Assembly (NCBI RefSeq): GCF_900188485.1
Contig: NZ_FZPH01000029.1
Coordinates: 1 to 60,609 of the forward strand
DNA length: 60,609 nt
Direction: 5' to 3'
Source of the DNA: Asanoa hainanensis
Lineage (GTDB): Bacteria; Actinomycetota; Actinomycetes; Mycobacteriales; Micromonosporaceae
Within the stretch, counting starts at the first letter, position 1. Each line of letters starts with the position of its first letter. This document shows positions 48,844-59,282 of this stretch, in pieces. Made by a program: the position numbers and the translations under genes. A model generated the notes under the pieces. The model made no database searches. It had not been told where the DNA came from and worked only from the letters and a program-made list of their open reading frames with translations.

Positions 48844-50054
48844 TTGATGATCCCGGCCTCGCGTGCCTTGACCTTGTTCGCCTCGTGCTGGGCGTCGGTC
48901 TCGGCGAACGCCGAGTGGCCTTCCTTGTCGATCGCCACGAAGAACAGCCACGGCCCGGCCGGCGGGTTCATCGCGCCTTCCAGCGCCTCCTTGCCGGGGT
49001 TGTCGATCGGCGTCGGGGTCAGGCCCTTGTAGTAGTGGCTGTTGTACTTGTTGCTCGCGTCGGCGTAGTCATCGCCGTCCATGTCCTTGGACGCCTTGGT
49101 CTTCTTGCCCGCGATCTCGAGACCGTAGTTGAGCGTCACGTCGAACTGGAGCGGCATGTCCTTGACGTACACCCGGTTGTAGGCGACCCGGGCGATCTTC
49201 CCGAGGTCGTCCTTGTTGCCGGCCTCGGCCTGGGCGAGCGACGCGACGATCAGCGCCTCGTACGGCGAGATCCCGCGGTCCTTCTCGACGTTGTCGGTGA
49301 ACTTCATCTCGCCGGCGACGGTCAGGAACCGGTCGACCATGATGTCGAGGACCTGCTTGGCGGTCGGCTTCGGGGGAAGCTCGTAGGTGTCCGGGAAGAG
49401 GAAGCCCTCGAGCGACTTGACCACGGGCTTCTTGTCGTCGCGCTTGAACCAGAAGTCCGGAATGTCAAAAGAGTCGACGTTCTTGGCCGCCGCCTGGAAG
49501 TCCTTGACCGGGATCTTGGTCTGCTCGGACAGCCGCTTGAAGGTGGACAGCATCGTCAGGCCCTCGGGCACGGTGACGCCGTTGACGATCTTCTTCTTCG
49601 GGTCGACGAGCACGGCCAGGGCGGCCTTCGCGCTCATCTGCTTGTTGAGCCCGTAGACGCCCGGCTGGATGTTCTTGCTGCGGCTGTCGGCGTCGGCCGC
49701 CTCGACGAACGCCTTGGCGCTCTTCACGACGTCGACCTTGACCAGGGTGTTGGCGATGTCGGTCGCGGTCTGCGCCTGCTTGACCTCGACGTTGACCTTC
49801 TCGGCCGTGCCGGTGCCGTCGTAGTCGGGGGTGGTGAAGTAGCCCTGGATCCGGTCGAAGCCGTACCAGGCGCCGGCGCCCAGCGCGCCCAACAGCACGA
49901 AGGCCATCACGAAGGCGACCGCGGTCTTGCCGCCACCGCCCTTGCGCTTCTTTTTCTTCTGGCCGTTGCCGGCGGCTCTCTCTCGGTAGCCACGTCGATG
50001 GCGACCTTTGTCGGCCCTGTCCTCGAACGCGAGGTCAAGATCGTCGATCGTCAC
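48840..50054 (-). CDS. mltG: Endolytic transglycosylase MltG
   Basis: 404 residues. A basic cytoplasmic stretch (GNGQKKKKRKGGGGK) precedes one membrane helix (AVAFVMAFVLLGALGAGAWYG, about 44-65). Then come a LysM-like extracellular domain and the YceG catalytic domain, with SPYEALIVASLAQAEAGN carrying the likely catalytic Glu and ARVAYNRVYVKDMPLQFDVT. It cuts nascent peptidoglycan strands and sets glycan length. 4-bp overlaps with ruvX and aroE. Confidence 0.93.
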   Translation of the reverse strand: MTIDDLDLAFEDRADKGRHRRGYRERAAGNGQKKKKRKGGGGKTAVAFVMAFVLLGALGAGAWYGFDRIQGYFTTPDYDGTGTAEKVNVEVKQAQTATDIANTLVKVDVVKSAKAFVEAADADSRSKNIQPGVYGLNKQMSAKAALAVLVDPKKKIVNGVTVPEGLTMLSTFKRLSEQTKIPVKDFQAAAKNVDSFDIPDFWFKRDDKKPVVKSLEGFLFPDTYELPPKPTAKQVLDIMVDRFLTVAGEMKFTDNVEKDRGISPYEALIVASLAQAEAGNKDDLGKIARVAYNRVYVKDMPLQFDVTLNYGLEIAGKKTKASKDMDGDDYADASNKYNSHYYKGLTPTPIDNPGKEALEGAMNPPAGPWLFFVAIDKEGHSAFAETDAQHEANKVKAREAGIIN

Positions 50055-50527
50055 GTTCGCCTCCGGTGCGCGTCCAGCCAGCCCTGCAGGATCTCCACTG
50101 CGGCCGCCTGGTCGACCACCGCACGTTGGCGCCGGCCCCGCACGCCACGCTCGGCGAGCCTACGGGTCGCGACGACTGTGGACAGCCGTTCGTCCGCCAG
50201 CCGAACGGGCACCGGATCGATGACCGTCGCCAACCGGTGAGCATAGGCCCTCGCACCGACCGCCGCAGGTCCGTCCTTGCCACCCAACGTGACGGGCAGA
50301 CCGACCACCACTTCGATGATCGCGTGCTCCTCGACAAGTCGAGCAAGTTCGGCGATATCTGCAGGAATAGCTTCTTCTCCGGCATCCATGTCACGACGCA
50401 GGGTCACCAACGGCGTAGCGAGAATGCCGTCGGGGTCGCACATCGCGACCCCGACACGCACGTTACCTACATCGACACCGAGTCGTACACCCCGGTGAAA
50501 GGCATTCAGAAAGTCACGCTCCGTCAA
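50051..50527 (-). CDS. ruvX: RuvX/YqgF-type Holliday-junction resolvase or pre-16S rRNA nuclease
   Basis: 158 residues from TTG 50527 (GGAAAAGG upstream), overlapping the end of alaS by 14 bp. RNase H-like fold: [20 protein letters not shown] with the first catalytic Asp, [29 protein letters not shown] and the last acidic site [15 protein letters not shown]. It trims the 5' end of pre-16S rRNA in E. coli. Linked alaS-ruvX-mltG as in most actinobacteria. Confidence 0.92.
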   Translation of the reverse strand: MTERDFLNAFHRGVRLGVDVGNVRVGVAMCDPDGILATPLVTLRRDMDAGEEAIPADIAELARLVEEHAIIEVVVGLPVTLGGKDGPAAVGARAYAHRLATVIDPVPVRLADERLSTVVATRRLAERGVRGRRQRAVVDQAAAVEILQGWLDAHRRRT

Positions 50528-53195
50528 TAGCCTTTTCCACGGCGGCCAGGAGGTTGGCCGCTTCGGACGCCGGCACGCCGCCACCCTGGGCCAGGTCGGC
50601 GTTGCCGCCACCCCGCCCGGACAGCGCGCCCTTGACCAGATCGCCGGCCGACAGGCCGCGCGCCTTGGCGGCCGCGTTCGCCGCCACGACGAGCGAGGCC
50701 TTGCCACCGGACCTGGCTGCCACCGCGACGATCGCGGCCCGCGCGGGGTCGATCTTGCCACGGATCTCTTGCGCGAGGGTACGCACGTCGTTGCCAGCGG
50801 CGCCCTCGGGCGCTTCGGTGCCGACGAACGCGACGCCGCGGATGTCGACCGCGCCCGCCGCCAGTGCCGCCGCTCCGCCGAGCACGAGCTGGCCGCGGAG
50901 CTTCTCGAGCTCCTTCTCGGCGTCGCGGAGCTGGCTGATCGTCTGCGCGACGCGCTCCGCGACCTGGTCGCCGGGCACCCGGTAGAGCTCGGCCAGCCGC
51001 GCCACGAGCAGGTGCTCGCGGGCGAGGTGCTGGAACGCGTCGATGCCGACCAGCGCCTCGACCCGGCGTACGCCGGAGCCGATCGACGCCTCTGAAAGGA
51101 TCTTGACCAGGCCGAGCTGGCCGGAGCGCGCCACGTGGGTGCCACCGCACAGCTCGCGGGCGTAGTCGCCGACCTCGACGACCCGGACCTCGTCGCCGTA
51201 CTTCTCGCCGAACAGCGCCATCGCGCCCAGCCGGCGCGCCTCGGCCTGCGAGGTGATGAAGGCGTGCACCTCGAGGTCGCCGAGCAGCACCTCGTTGATC
51301 TGCTGCTCGACGTCGTTGAGCACGCTCGGCGGGACCGCGGCCGGGGTGTTGAAGTCGAACCGCAGCCGGCCCGGCGCGTTGAGCGAGCCCGCCTGGGTCG
51401 CCGACTCGCCGAGGAAGTTGCGCATGGTCTGGTGGACCAGGTGGGTCGCCGTGTGCGAGCGCGAGATGGCCTTGCGCCGGGTGATGTCGATCTCGGCGAA
51501 GCCGGCCTCGCCGACCCGCACCTCGCCGCGCACCACCTTGGCGCGGTGGATGACCAGCCCGGGCACCGGCGACTGCACGTCGAAGACCTCGACCTGGCCG
51601 CTGCCGACCGTGACCAGGCCCATGTCGGGCTGCTGGCCACCGCCCTCGGCGTAGAACGGCGTCACGTCGAGCACGAGCTCGATGGTGTCGCCCTCGCCGG
51701 CCACCTCCACCGCGCGACCGCCACCGTCGAGCACCGCCCGGACCCGCGACTCGCGGCTCACCTCGGCGTACCCGGTGAACTCGACCGGGCCACCCGCGTC
51801 GAGCACCGCGCGGTAGGCGGACAGGTCGACGTGGCCGGTCTTGCGCGCCTGGGCGTCGGCCTTGGCGCGCGAGCGCTGCTCGGCCATCAGCCGGCGGAAG
51901 CCGTCGGCGTCGACCTGCAGGCCCTGCTCGGCCGCGATCTCCAGGGTCAGGTCGATCGGGAAGCCGTACGTGTCGTGGAGCTGGAACGCCTGGTCGCCGG
52001 AGAGCGTCGTGCCACCGGCCTGCTTGGTCTCGGCGACCGCGGTGTCGAGGATCGTCGTGCCGGCCCGCAGCGTTGACAGGAAGGCCTCTTCCTCCGCGTA
52101 CGCGTAGTCGGCGATCCGGCCGAAGTCGGCGGCGAGCTCCGGGTACGACGGCGCCATGCAGTCCCGGGCGACGGGCAGCAGCTCGGGCAGCGAGCGCTCC
52201 TGCCAGCCCAGCAGCCGCATGGACCGGATCGCGCGGCGCATGATCCGGCGCAGCACGTAGCCCCGGCCCTCGTTCGACGGGGTGACTCCGTCACCGATCA
52301 GCATCAACGAGGTGCGCACGTGGTCGGCGATCACCCGCAGCCGCACGTCGTCGGGGTGCGACTCCGCCGCGACGTGGCCGCTGCCTGCGCCGTAGCGCTT
52401 GCCGGTCAGCTCGGCCGCGCGGTCGAGGATCGGCTTGACCTCGTCGATCTCGTACAGGTTGTCGACGCCCTGCAGCAGCGAGGCCATTCGCTCGAGGCCC
52501 ATGCCGGTGTCGATGTTCTTGGCCGGGAGCTCGCCGACAGTGTCGAAGACCTCCTTGCTCTTCACGTTGGTGATCTCGTACTGCATGAACACGAGGTTCC
52601 AGAACTCGAGGAACCGGTCCTCGTCGACCTCGGGGCCGCCGTCGGGGCCGTATGCCGGGCCGCGGTCGTAGTAGAGCTCCGAGCACGGACCCGCCGGGCC
52701 CGGGATGCCCATCGACCAGTAGTTGTCCTTCTTGCCCCGGCGGACCAGGCGCTCCGACGGGATGCCGGTCTGCTTCCAGATCTCGATCGCCTCGTCGTCG
52801 TCGAGGTAGACCGTGGCCCAGATGCGCTCCGGGTCGAGCCCGAACCCGCCCTCGCTGATCGGCTTGGTGACCAGGTCCCACGCCAGCGGGATCGCGCCGG
52901 CCTTGAAGTAGTCACCGAACGAGAAGTTGCCGTTCATCTGGAAGAACGTGCCGTGCCGGCTGGTCTTGCCGACCTCGTCGATGTCCGGGGTACGGATGCA
53001 TTTCTGCACGCTCGTCGCGCGGTCCCACTGCGGGGTGCGCTGGCCCAGGAAGTAGGGCACGAACTGAACCATGCCGGCGTTGATGAACAGCAGGTTCGGA
53101 TCGTCGATGGCGGGCAGCGGGGCGCTCGGGACCACGGCATGACCGTTGGCCTCGAAATGCGCGAGGAACCGCCGCTTGATCTCCGCCGTCTTCAT
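50514..53195 (-). CDS. alaS: Alanine--tRNA ligase
   Basis: 893 residues with class II core ([48 protein letters not shown]). The editing domain zinc site has [17 protein letters not shown] and [13 protein letters not shown], and the C-terminal C-Ala domain begins around 760 (Gly-rich, [11 protein letters not shown]). It charges tRNA-Ala and hydrolyses mischarged Ser/Gly. Leader or regulatory RNA is not evident in the 34 bp to the next upstream gene. Confidence 0.97.
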   Translation of the reverse strand: MKTAEIKRRFLAHFEANGHAVVPSAPLPAIDDPNLLFINAGMVQFVPYFLGQRTPQWDRATSVQKCIRTPDIDEVGKTSRHGTFFQMNGNFSFGDYFKAGAIPLAWDLVTKPISEGGFGLDPERIWATVYLDDDEAIEIWKQTGIPSERLVRRGKKDNYWSMGIPGPAGPCSELYYDRGPAYGPDGGPEVDEDRFLEFWNLVFMQYEITNVKSKEVFDTVGELPAKNIDTGMGLERMASLLQGVDNLYEIDEVKPILDRAAELTGKRYGAGSGHVAAESHPDDVRLRVIADHVRTSLMLIGDGVTPSNEGRGYVLRRIMRRAIRSMRLLGWQERSLPELLPVARDCMAPSYPELAADFGRIADYAYAEEEAFLSTLRAGTTILDTAVAETKQAGGTTLSGDQAFQLHDTYGFPIDLTLEIAAEQGLQVDADGFRRLMAEQRSRAKADAQARKTGHVDLSAYRAVLDAGGPVEFTGYAEVSRESRVRAVLDGGGRAVEVAGEGDTIELVLDVTPFYAEGGGQQPDMGLVTVGSGQVEVFDVQSPVPGLVIHRAKVVRGEVRVGEAGFAEIDITRRKAISRSHTATHLVHQTMRNFLGESATQAGSLNAPGRLRFDFNTPAAVPPSVLNDVEQQINEVLLGDLEVHAFITSQAEARRLGAMALFGEKYGDEVRVVEVGDYARELCGGTHVARSGQLGLVKILSEASIGSGVRRVEALVGIDAFQHLAREHLLVARLAELYRVPGDQVAERVAQTISQLRDAEKELEKLRGQLVLGGAAALAAGAVDIRGVAFVGTEAPEGAAGNDVRTLAQEIRGKIDPARAAIVAVAARSGGKASLVVAANAAAKARGLSAGDLVKGALSGRGGGNADLAQGGGVPASEAANLLAAVEKAIDGA

Positions 53196-53229
53196 CTGGT
53201 GCCTTCCTCGGTTATGGCGTTCTGGCGTT

Positions 53230-53550
53230 TCAGTTGGGGCGCTGGCGCTGGTGCGGGCCGTTGATCGGCTCGTCGAACTGGACCTCGAGGTCGTCGCCCC
53301 GCAGGTCCTCGAACTGGTCGTCGAAGGCGACGCCGTTGGCGAAGGCCTCGTGGATCTGCTCCTCGCGCTCGGCCATGTTGACGCGTACGTCCTCGACGAA
53401 GGCCCGCACGGACTCGACCAGGCCGCCGGCGCTTTGGCTCACCGAGCCGGCGATGCCACTCGGGGTGAACTCGTTGGCCTTCTGGGTCAGCTTGCGCACG
53501 ACCAGGGCGCCCACCGCGAGGCCGACACCCAGCCAGAGCAAACGCTTCAT
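53230..53550 (-). CDS. Small membrane-anchored protein between DUF948 gene and alaS
   Basis: 106 residues from ATG 53550 (AAGGATGG upstream). One N-terminal hydrophobic helix ([17 protein letters not shown]) with a charged end is followed by an alpha-helical acidic stretch ([24 protein letters not shown]) and an acidic tail. Typical of the short conserved protein found beside alaS in actinobacteria. It probably acts with the DUF948 protein encoded 28 bp upstream. Function unknown. Confidence 0.8.
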   Translation of the reverse strand: MKRLLWLGVGLAVGALVVRKLTQKANEFTPSGIAGSVSQSAGGLVESVRAFVEDVRVNMAEREEQIHEAFANGVAFDDQFEDLRGDDLEVQFDEPINGPHQRQRPN

Positions 53551-53578
53551 GGTTCCATCCTTCCTCGCGGCGCGACGA

Positions 53579-54043
53579 TCAGCGCGTGGTGGCCCGCTTG
53601 GCCGCGCGGCGCTGCTGCTTGAGCGTGGTGCGCACCTCACGCTCCTCCTCCGCGTTGCGGCGGGCGGAGGCGGCCCGGCGCACGCCGTAGCCGAAGGCGG
53701 CGACCTTGACCAGCGGGTTTGCCGCGGCGGCCGAGACCACCGTGGCGAGGTTGGCGACGTTGGCGGTGACGTTCTGGGCGTGCCCGGTCATCGTGTCGAT
53801 CTTGGCGAGCTGCACGTTGACACCGTCGAGCGAGGTGTGCACCTGGCTGAGCGCCACGTTGACCCCCTCGATCGTCGTGTTGGCGTTGGCCAGGATCGGA
53901 GCGGTGCGGTCGTTGAGATCGTTGATCGCGTTGGTCGCGGCGTCGATCGTCTTACGGAGCCGCAGGATGGGCACCGCGAGCACCAGCACCAGCATCAGGA
54001 ACGCGCCGGCCACGACGAGCCACGCGACTTCTCCACCGTCCAC
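53579..54043 (-). CDS. DUF948-type membrane protein
   Basis: 154 residues. GTG at 54043 follows GGAGGAGG 5 nt away; an upstream in-frame GTG at 54058 lies within that site. One membrane helix near the start (VAWLVVAGAFLMLVLVLAVP), then a long amphipathic/coiled region rich in T, N and D heptads (TIDAATNAINDLNDRTAPIL, GVNVALSQVHTSLDGVNVQL), and a basic C-terminus. This matches DUF948 proteins, which are membrane-tethered coiled coils of unknown role. Located between the large Pro/Gly-rich gene and alaS. Confidence 0.88.
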   Translation of the reverse strand: MDGGEVAWLVVAGAFLMLVLVLAVPILRLRKTIDAATNAINDLNDRTAPILANANTTIEGVNVALSQVHTSLDGVNVQLAKIDTMTGHAQNVTANVANLATVVSAAAANPLVKVAAFGYGVRRAASARRNAEEEREVRTTLKQQRRAAKRATTR

Positions 54044-54112
54044 CCGAACCTCCTCCACGACGTACCCCGTGCGCCAACGTGCAGACCCTACCGTCCGTAA
54101 CGCCCTACGGCC

Positions 54113-57100
54113 TCACGACGGTGCGGCCGTCGGGACGAGCCCGTACGGCGTCTCGCCCACCTCGCCCGGCTTGACGTCGGGCTGCGGCCCGGTGCGCTCG
54201 TCCGCGATGGCGTTGCGGACCTTGATGGACACGTCGGAACCCTTGCAGTCCTCGGGATTCAGCCCCGGCGGAGCGGCACTCTGGGTGGCACCCGGCTCCG
54301 GCTGCACGCCGATGGGCACGTTGCCGCAGGCGGGCGCGCGTACCCACAGATCCATGGTCAGCTCGTCCCGGGTCCAGCACGTGTAGCTGCCGTCGACCTT
54401 GGTCTCCGGGCACTTGGCCGGCTTCCAGGTCTGCCAACCGTTCGCGATCAGGGCATCGTGGTACGCCTTGGCGGTCTCCTCAGGCGCGTTGTCCGAGTGG
54501 GTGGTGCGCTCCCGGAACCGGCACTCCTCCAGGCACCAGCGGTTGCCGTCAATCTGGTCGACGGGCTTGGTGTTGGCCCAGTCGGGCACGGCGAGGGTGT
54601 CCAGCGACGCGAAGACGGGGTCCCGCGCCTCGGCCTTGGACCATGAATAGATCGGCAGAGCCACCAGAACCAGGAGAATTCCGAGCGCGAGTACGCCGAG
54701 CCGGATGTTGCGTGGCTCCCGGAACTGCTCCTTGAGCTGGGCCGGAGTCACCCGGGTGCTCTTGCGGGGGCCTTCCGGTTGGCCTTCCGTCTCGATCGGT
54801 TGGCTGGTCTCCGGGGTGACGACCGGGACGGACGCCGAGCGGCGGACCGGGTCGCCCGGAGGGGCGGCCTGGGCCGGTGGGCGGGCCGCGCCTGCGGCGG
54901 CCGGTGGGCGGGCGCCGGGTGGGGCGACCACCGCTGCGGCTGCCGCCGCGCGCACGGGTGGGGACGGCGGGCGCATGCCGGGGGCGTCCGGGGTCGGGTC
55001 GGCTGGGCCGGGCACGCCGGCTCGGCCGGGTCGGGCGCCCGGGCCGTTGGGTCCGGTGGGTGCGCCCGGGCCGGCTGGGCCGGCTGGCCGGCCGGGTCCG
55101 CCTGGGCCGCTGGATCCGCCTGGGCCGCCGGGTCCGCCAGGGCTACCCGGGCCGGTTGGCCGGCCAGGTCCGCCCGGGCCGCCGGGTCCGTTTTGTCCGC
55201 CAGGGCCACCCGGGCCGCCGGGGCCACCCGGGCCGCTGGGGCCACGCGCGCCGTCGGGTCCACCCGGGCCGCCGGGTACGCCTGAGCCCGAGGTCGGTCC
55301 GTCGGGGCCTGGCTGGGTGGGAGCGGCTGGTGGGCGGGCGGTGCCCGCCGCGTCCGGTGTGCCTGGGCCGCCGGCCTGCGGAGGGCGCCCGCCGCCGGGG
55401 CGAACCGCGCCGCGTGCGGCCGGTCCGGTCGGCGCGCCTGGGCCCGCGGGCATGCCGGGGTTGGCTCCGGGCGGGCCGGCCGGTCCGGCTGGTCCGGCTG
55501 GTCCCCCCGGTCCGGCTGGTCCGGTCGGCGGGCGGGTGGCGCCGGTCGGGTCCGGGCCGCCACGGCGGGGGTTGCCCGAACCACGGGGAGATCCGGCCCG
55601 GTCCGGTCCGGGGCGCACGGCCCCGGTGCCGTCGGCCGCGTCAGGTTGGCCACGGCGGCCATCACGAGCGCCGGGGCCGCTGGGCATGCCGGCCTGGTCA
55701 GGGCGGACCGCTCCCGGGCCGTCCGAGCCCGCGGGACCGTTCGGGCCACCGCGCCGACCGCGCTCGCCCTGTTCCGGTCCTAGCGGCGGGCGCACCGCGC
55801 CGGTGCCGTCGGGGCCGTCCGGTGCCCCTCGACGACTCCGGGCGCCCTGGTCAAGTCCCTGCGGTGGACGAACGGCGCCTGTGCCGTCCGGACCGTCAGC
55901 CGGGCCCTGGCGACCAAGTCCACCCGGCACCCGGAGGCGGGACGCGCCACCCGTACCGTCGGCTGGACTGTCCGGGGCGGCACGCCGTCCGCCGGTCGCG
56001 TCGGCCGTACGCGCTCCGTCGCCGAAGCGGCCGCGCGCGCCACCCGCTGCCGGGTCTCCGTCGTCGCTGAATCTGCCTCGCGCACCGGCCGGCGACCCCG
56101 TGTCGGTCTCGCCGGCTCGCCGCCGCCGGCCACCGGCCGGCGTCGCGGAGGTCACGTCACCGGTGCCGTTGACCGCGTCGTCGTTCGCCGTGCCGTGCCG
56201 GCTGCCCCGCCCGGCGCCGTCCTGGCCCAGGAGACCACCCGACGCCGCACCGGCGACCTCGGCCGCGTTGCCGTGCCGACCGCGCGGACCTGCTGCCGCA
56301 GCCGGCGCGTCGTCGGGAGCGGCTCGCCGTCCAGCCGGCCCGTCGTCGGGAGCGGCTCGCCGTCCAGCCGGCCCGTCGTCGGGAGCGGCTCGCCGTCCAG
56401 CCGGCGGCGCGTCGTCGGGGGCGGCCCGCCGCCCGGCGGGCAGGGCGTCGTCAGGAGCGGCCCGCCGCCCGGCTGGGGACTCGTCGCCCGCACCGGCACG
56501 GAACCGGCTGCGCGCGCCGCTGACCGGCCGGGCGGTCGGGGCATTGCCGCCGCCGGCCGGCTCGACCTGCCCGAGTGGACCGCTGGGCCGGGCGAAACCG
56601 TCGAACGAGGGCCCGCTGAGACCATCACCCGCGACCACGTCACCGGTGCCGTCCGGTGCGCCCGCACCGCCGGATCGACCACGGCCGCCGAACGCCTCCG
56701 CGCGGCCCGGCCCGTCAGCCGGGCCGGCGGGTCGGCCACGCCGACCGGCACCGTCACCCGGCGGCACGCTCGGATCTCCGGACCGACCGCGAGAGCCAAA
56801 TGTCTCCGGTCGCCCACCTCCGGGACCAGCCTCGTCGGGACCCGGGCCACCGCCGCGTCCGCGACCACCGAAGCCCGGGCCGGACCCGGGAGCACCGTCG
56901 CCAACCGGCACCTCGCCGCCTCGTCCGCGACCGCCAAAGGCCGGGCCGGACCCGGCAGCGCCGTCGCCAACCGGCACCTCGCCGCCTCGTCCGCGACCAC
57001 CGAAGGCCGGGCCGGACCCGGCAGCGCCGTCGCCAACCGGCACCTCGCCGCCTCGTCCGCGACCACCGAAGGCCGGGCCGGACCCGACAGCGCCGTCGCC

Positions 57101-59164
57101 TAGCGGCACCTCGCCCGGGACACCGCCGCGACCCGCCGGACCGCCCGGTCGCCCGCGACCGCCCGGCGCGTCCGGCCGCTGCCCCGCGACTCCGACGCCC
57201 GGCGCATCAGGGCCCGCGACGCCGCCACGGCCGGTCGGCGCGCCCGGACCACCAGGCCGACCGCGACCGGCGAAAGTTCCGTCAGTGGGTTCTCCCTGCC
57301 GCCCACCGAACGTCTCCGGCGCACCCGCCGGGCGGTCTGGGGCGGCACGACGCCCCGGTCCGGGCTCACGGCCCGGCACCACCGGGGGTGTGATCACCGG
57401 AGACAGGCCGCCGGTGGCTGTCGGTCCGCCCGGCGGCGGCCCACCTCGCCCGGGTGGGGTGGCCCCGGGCAGGTTCCAGCCACCGGAGTGCTCGCCCGCC
57501 GGCGGTTCGCCCGCGAAACGGCTGCGGGCCGGCCCGCCGCTGGGAGCGGCCGGACCCGGCTCGGCCGGACGACCCGGCTGGTTGCGTTGCGCCCAGGAGG
57601 AAGTCTGTCCGCCCGCCGGCTGGTCGACGCCCTCTTGCTCGGGCGCGCGCCGGCGGCCACCGCTGTCGGCGCCGGGTCGCACCGATCCGGTGCCGGACTC
57701 GGAGTCGCGCCGACCGGGCGCCTCACCGGCGGGCCCGTACGCGCCCGTGTCACCGCGTCCAGCACGCCAACCAGGCTCGCCGCCGCCCGCGGGCGGCACG
57801 GCCGGCGCATTGCCCGACTGCGGCACGCTCGTCGACTGGTCCGGCGGCGCCGAGAACCGGCTCCGCGCGGAACCGCCGCGACCACGCGGCGCGGACACGG
57901 GCGCCGCGGGTAGCCCACCGGTCCCTTGCGCCCGCTGGTCGCGGTTGGCCCATTCCCCGGTGTCCTGACCGGACGGCATGCCAGGTCGCCCGGCCGGACC
58001 GAACTGGCCGGCGCCGTCAGGCGCACCACCGGGCCGGGCCGGCATGCCCGGCGCCGCACCCGGCGGCACCGGCGCGCCGCCGGCACGCTGCGGCCTGCCC
58101 GGAAGCACGACACCCGTGCCGCCATCGCCACGGGGTGGCCGGCCAGGCGCACCGTCACCGCGCGGGGGTCCGCCGGGTGGCACCGGCACACCATCGCCAC
58201 GCGGCGGCACCGGCGCTCCGCCACGACCTGGCGTACCCGGCGGAACGGGCGCGCCGCCACGACCGGGCGCGACACCCGGGGGCACCGCCGCACCGCCGCC
58301 GCGCGGCCCGTTGCCGGGCATCGCGGGAGCGCCGGGCGGCACCGGCGGGCCGCCAAAACGCGTCTGTTCATCGGCCGGCGCCGGGCCACCGGCCCGCCCG
58401 CGCCCACCGTCGGCGCCACCCCGACCACGACCGAAGCGCCCCGGCGCGGCCTCCCCCGGCCCCGCGCCGGGAACCCCACGACTAGGTCCTTCGGCACCGA
58501 ACTGCCCCGTCTTGGGCTCCCCGGGCCGCGCACCGCGACCGCCACCACGCCCGGGTGCCTCGGCACCGAACTGGCCGGTCGCCGGCTCTCCAGGTCGCCC
58601 AGGGGCACCACGCCCGGGCCCCTCGGCACCGAACTGCCCGGTCGGTGGCTCAGCAGGTCGCCGCCCGCGAGCGCCACGGCCCTGTCCGTCAGCGCCGAAC
58701 GCGCCTGTCGGAGCCTCAGCGGGCTGCCCAGGAGCCCCGCGCCCCGGTCCTTGCGCACCAAACTGACCAGTCGGCGGCTCCACCGGCCGCCCGGGAGCGG
58801 CGCGGCCCCGTCCTTCAGCACCGAACGGTCCGGGTGCCGTGTCTGCCGGCCGGCCCGCGGGTGCGCCGGGACCACCCGGGCCGGGTCCACGCCCGCCCGG
58901 CACGACGCCGGGACCGGGCGCCTGCGGTCCACCAGGACCGCCGGGACCGCCCGGGAAACCAGCACCGTCTGGAGCGGGTGGCGGGGGCGGCGGCGCGTCC
59001 GCGCCGCCCGGGCCGATGTCCGCGCGCTCTGCCTTGGCGGTGCGCAGGTCATCGAGCCAGCCGAGCTCCTCGCCGGGCACCTCGTCGACCGGCTCGGCGG
59101 CACTTTCGCGACCGCGGCCCCATCGCCGGCCCTTCGCCGGCTGATCGCGCCGATCGTCGCTCAC
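54113..59164 (-). CDS. Giant Pro/Gly-rich single-pass membrane protein
   Basis: 1683 residues from GTG 59164 (GAGGTGG upstream). Residues 1-50 are ordered and charged ([20 protein letters not shown]). About 50-1430 is low complexity with P, G, A, R and [15 protein letters not shown]-type units, the 22-residue unit with [13 protein letters not shown] (four copies), GRRAAPDD units, and collagen-like GGPGGP runs near 1270-1390. One membrane helix is at ~1486-1505 ([20 protein letters not shown]). The external 175-residue domain has six Cys and [14 protein letters not shown], ending [10 protein letters not shown]-in topology puts the disordered arm in the cytoplasm. It lies between rarA and the DUF948 gene. 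Possibly a scaffold or phase-separating protein; function unknown. Confidence 0.82.
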   Translation of the reverse strand: MSDDRRDQPAKGRRWGRGRESAAEPVDEVPGEELGWLDDLRTAKAERADIGPGGADAPPPPPPAPDGAGFPGGPGGPGGPQAPGPGVVPGGRGPGPGGPGAPAGRPADTAPGPFGAEGRGRAAPGRPVEPPTGQFGAQGPGRGAPGQPAEAPTGAFGADGQGRGARGRRPAEPPTGQFGAEGPGRGAPGRPGEPATGQFGAEAPGRGGGRGARPGEPKTGQFGAEGPSRGVPGAGPGEAAPGRFGRGRGGADGGRGRAGGPAPADEQTRFGGPPVPPGAPAMPGNGPRGGGAAVPPGVAPGRGGAPVPPGTPGRGGAPVPPRGDGVPVPPGGPPRGDGAPGRPPRGDGGTGVVLPGRPQRAGGAPVPPGAAPGMPARPGGAPDGAGQFGPAGRPGMPSGQDTGEWANRDQRAQGTGGLPAAPVSAPRGRGGSARSRFSAPPDQSTSVPQSGNAPAVPPAGGGEPGWRAGRGDTGAYGPAGEAPGRRDSESGTGSVRPGADSGGRRRAPEQEGVDQPAGGQTSSWAQRNQPGRPAEPGPAAPSGGPARSRFAGEPPAGEHSGGWNLPGATPPGRGGPPPGGPTATGGLSPVITPPVVPGREPGPGRRAAPDRPAGAPETFGGRQGEPTDGTFAGRGRPGGPGAPTGRGGVAGPDAPGVGVAGQRPDAPGGRGRPGGPAGRGGVPGEVPLGDGAVGSGPAFGGRGRGGEVPVGDGAAGSGPAFGGRGRGGEVPVGDGAAGSGPAFGGRGRGGEVPVGDGAPGSGPGFGGRGRGGGPGPDEAGPGGGRPETFGSRGRSGDPSVPPGDGAGRRGRPAGPADGPGRAEAFGGRGRSGGAGAPDGTGDVVAGDGLSGPSFDGFARPSGPLGQVEPAGGGNAPTARPVSGARSRFRAGAGDESPAGRRAAPDDALPAGRRAAPDDAPPAGRRAAPDDGPAGRRAAPDDGPAGRRAAPDDAPAAAAGPRGRHGNAAEVAGAASGGLLGQDGAGRGSRHGTANDDAVNGTGDVTSATPAGGRRRRAGETDTGSPAGARGRFSDDGDPAAGGARGRFGDGARTADATGGRRAAPDSPADGTGGASRLRVPGGLGRQGPADGPDGTGAVRPPQGLDQGARSRRGAPDGPDGTGAVRPPLGPEQGERGRRGGPNGPAGSDGPGAVRPDQAGMPSGPGARDGRRGQPDAADGTGAVRPGPDRAGSPRGSGNPRRGGPDPTGATRPPTGPAGPGGPAGPAGPAGPPGANPGMPAGPGAPTGPAARGAVRPGGGRPPQAGGPGTPDAAGTARPPAAPTQPGPDGPTSGSGVPGGPGGPDGARGPSGPGGPGGPGGPGGQNGPGGPGGPGRPTGPGSPGGPGGPGGSSGPGGPGRPAGPAGPGAPTGPNGPGARPGRAGVPGPADPTPDAPGMRPPSPPVRAAAAAAVVAPPGARPPAAAGAARPPAQAAPPGDPVRRSASVPVVTPETSQPIETEGQPEGPRKSTRVTPAQLKEQFREPRNIRLGVLALGILLVLVALPIYSWSKAEARDPVFASLDTLAVPDWANTKPVDQIDGNRWCLEECRFRERTTHSDNAPEETAKAYHDALIANGWQTWKPAKCPETKVDGSYTCWTRDELTMDLWVRAPACGNVPIGVQPEPGATQSAAPPGLNPEDCKGSDVSIKVRNAIADERTGPQPDVKPGEVGETPYGLVPTAAPS
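56310..56470. repeat. Tandem ~33-bp repeats inside the giant gene
   Basis: Units containing CGTCGTCGGGAGCGG and CTCGCCGTCCAGCC repeat about five times with a 33-bp period (a few bases longer in the last units). They encode the GRRAAPDD(G/A)P(A) repeats in the disordered arm. Confidence 0.75.
56850..57115. repeat. Four 66-bp tandem repeats inside the giant gene
   Basis: CCAACCGGCA (last copy CCTAGCGGCA) recurs at 56901, 56967, 57033 and 57099, an exact 66-bp period. The unit encodes 22 residues including [13 protein letters not shown] and FGGRGRG. Near-identity between copies points to recent expansion. Confidence 0.85.
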
Positions 59165-59282
59165 GCGCCCACCTCACTGGTCAGGGCGCCCGATGACGGC
59201 GCCAGTCGTCGCCACATACCTCGCCAATGGGACACCGGCGGTGGTGTTGGATCGAGATCGCGACCAGACCCGCGAACCCGGT

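Noticed and set aside
54705-57968. 1087-codon open frame on the plus strand opposite the giant gene, and a 647-codon frame at 57926-59869
   Set aside because: They are Gly/Pro-rich antisense shadows of repetitive GC-rich coding DNA. The minus-strand frame has a good start, a membrane helix and a structured C-terminus; the plus frames have none.
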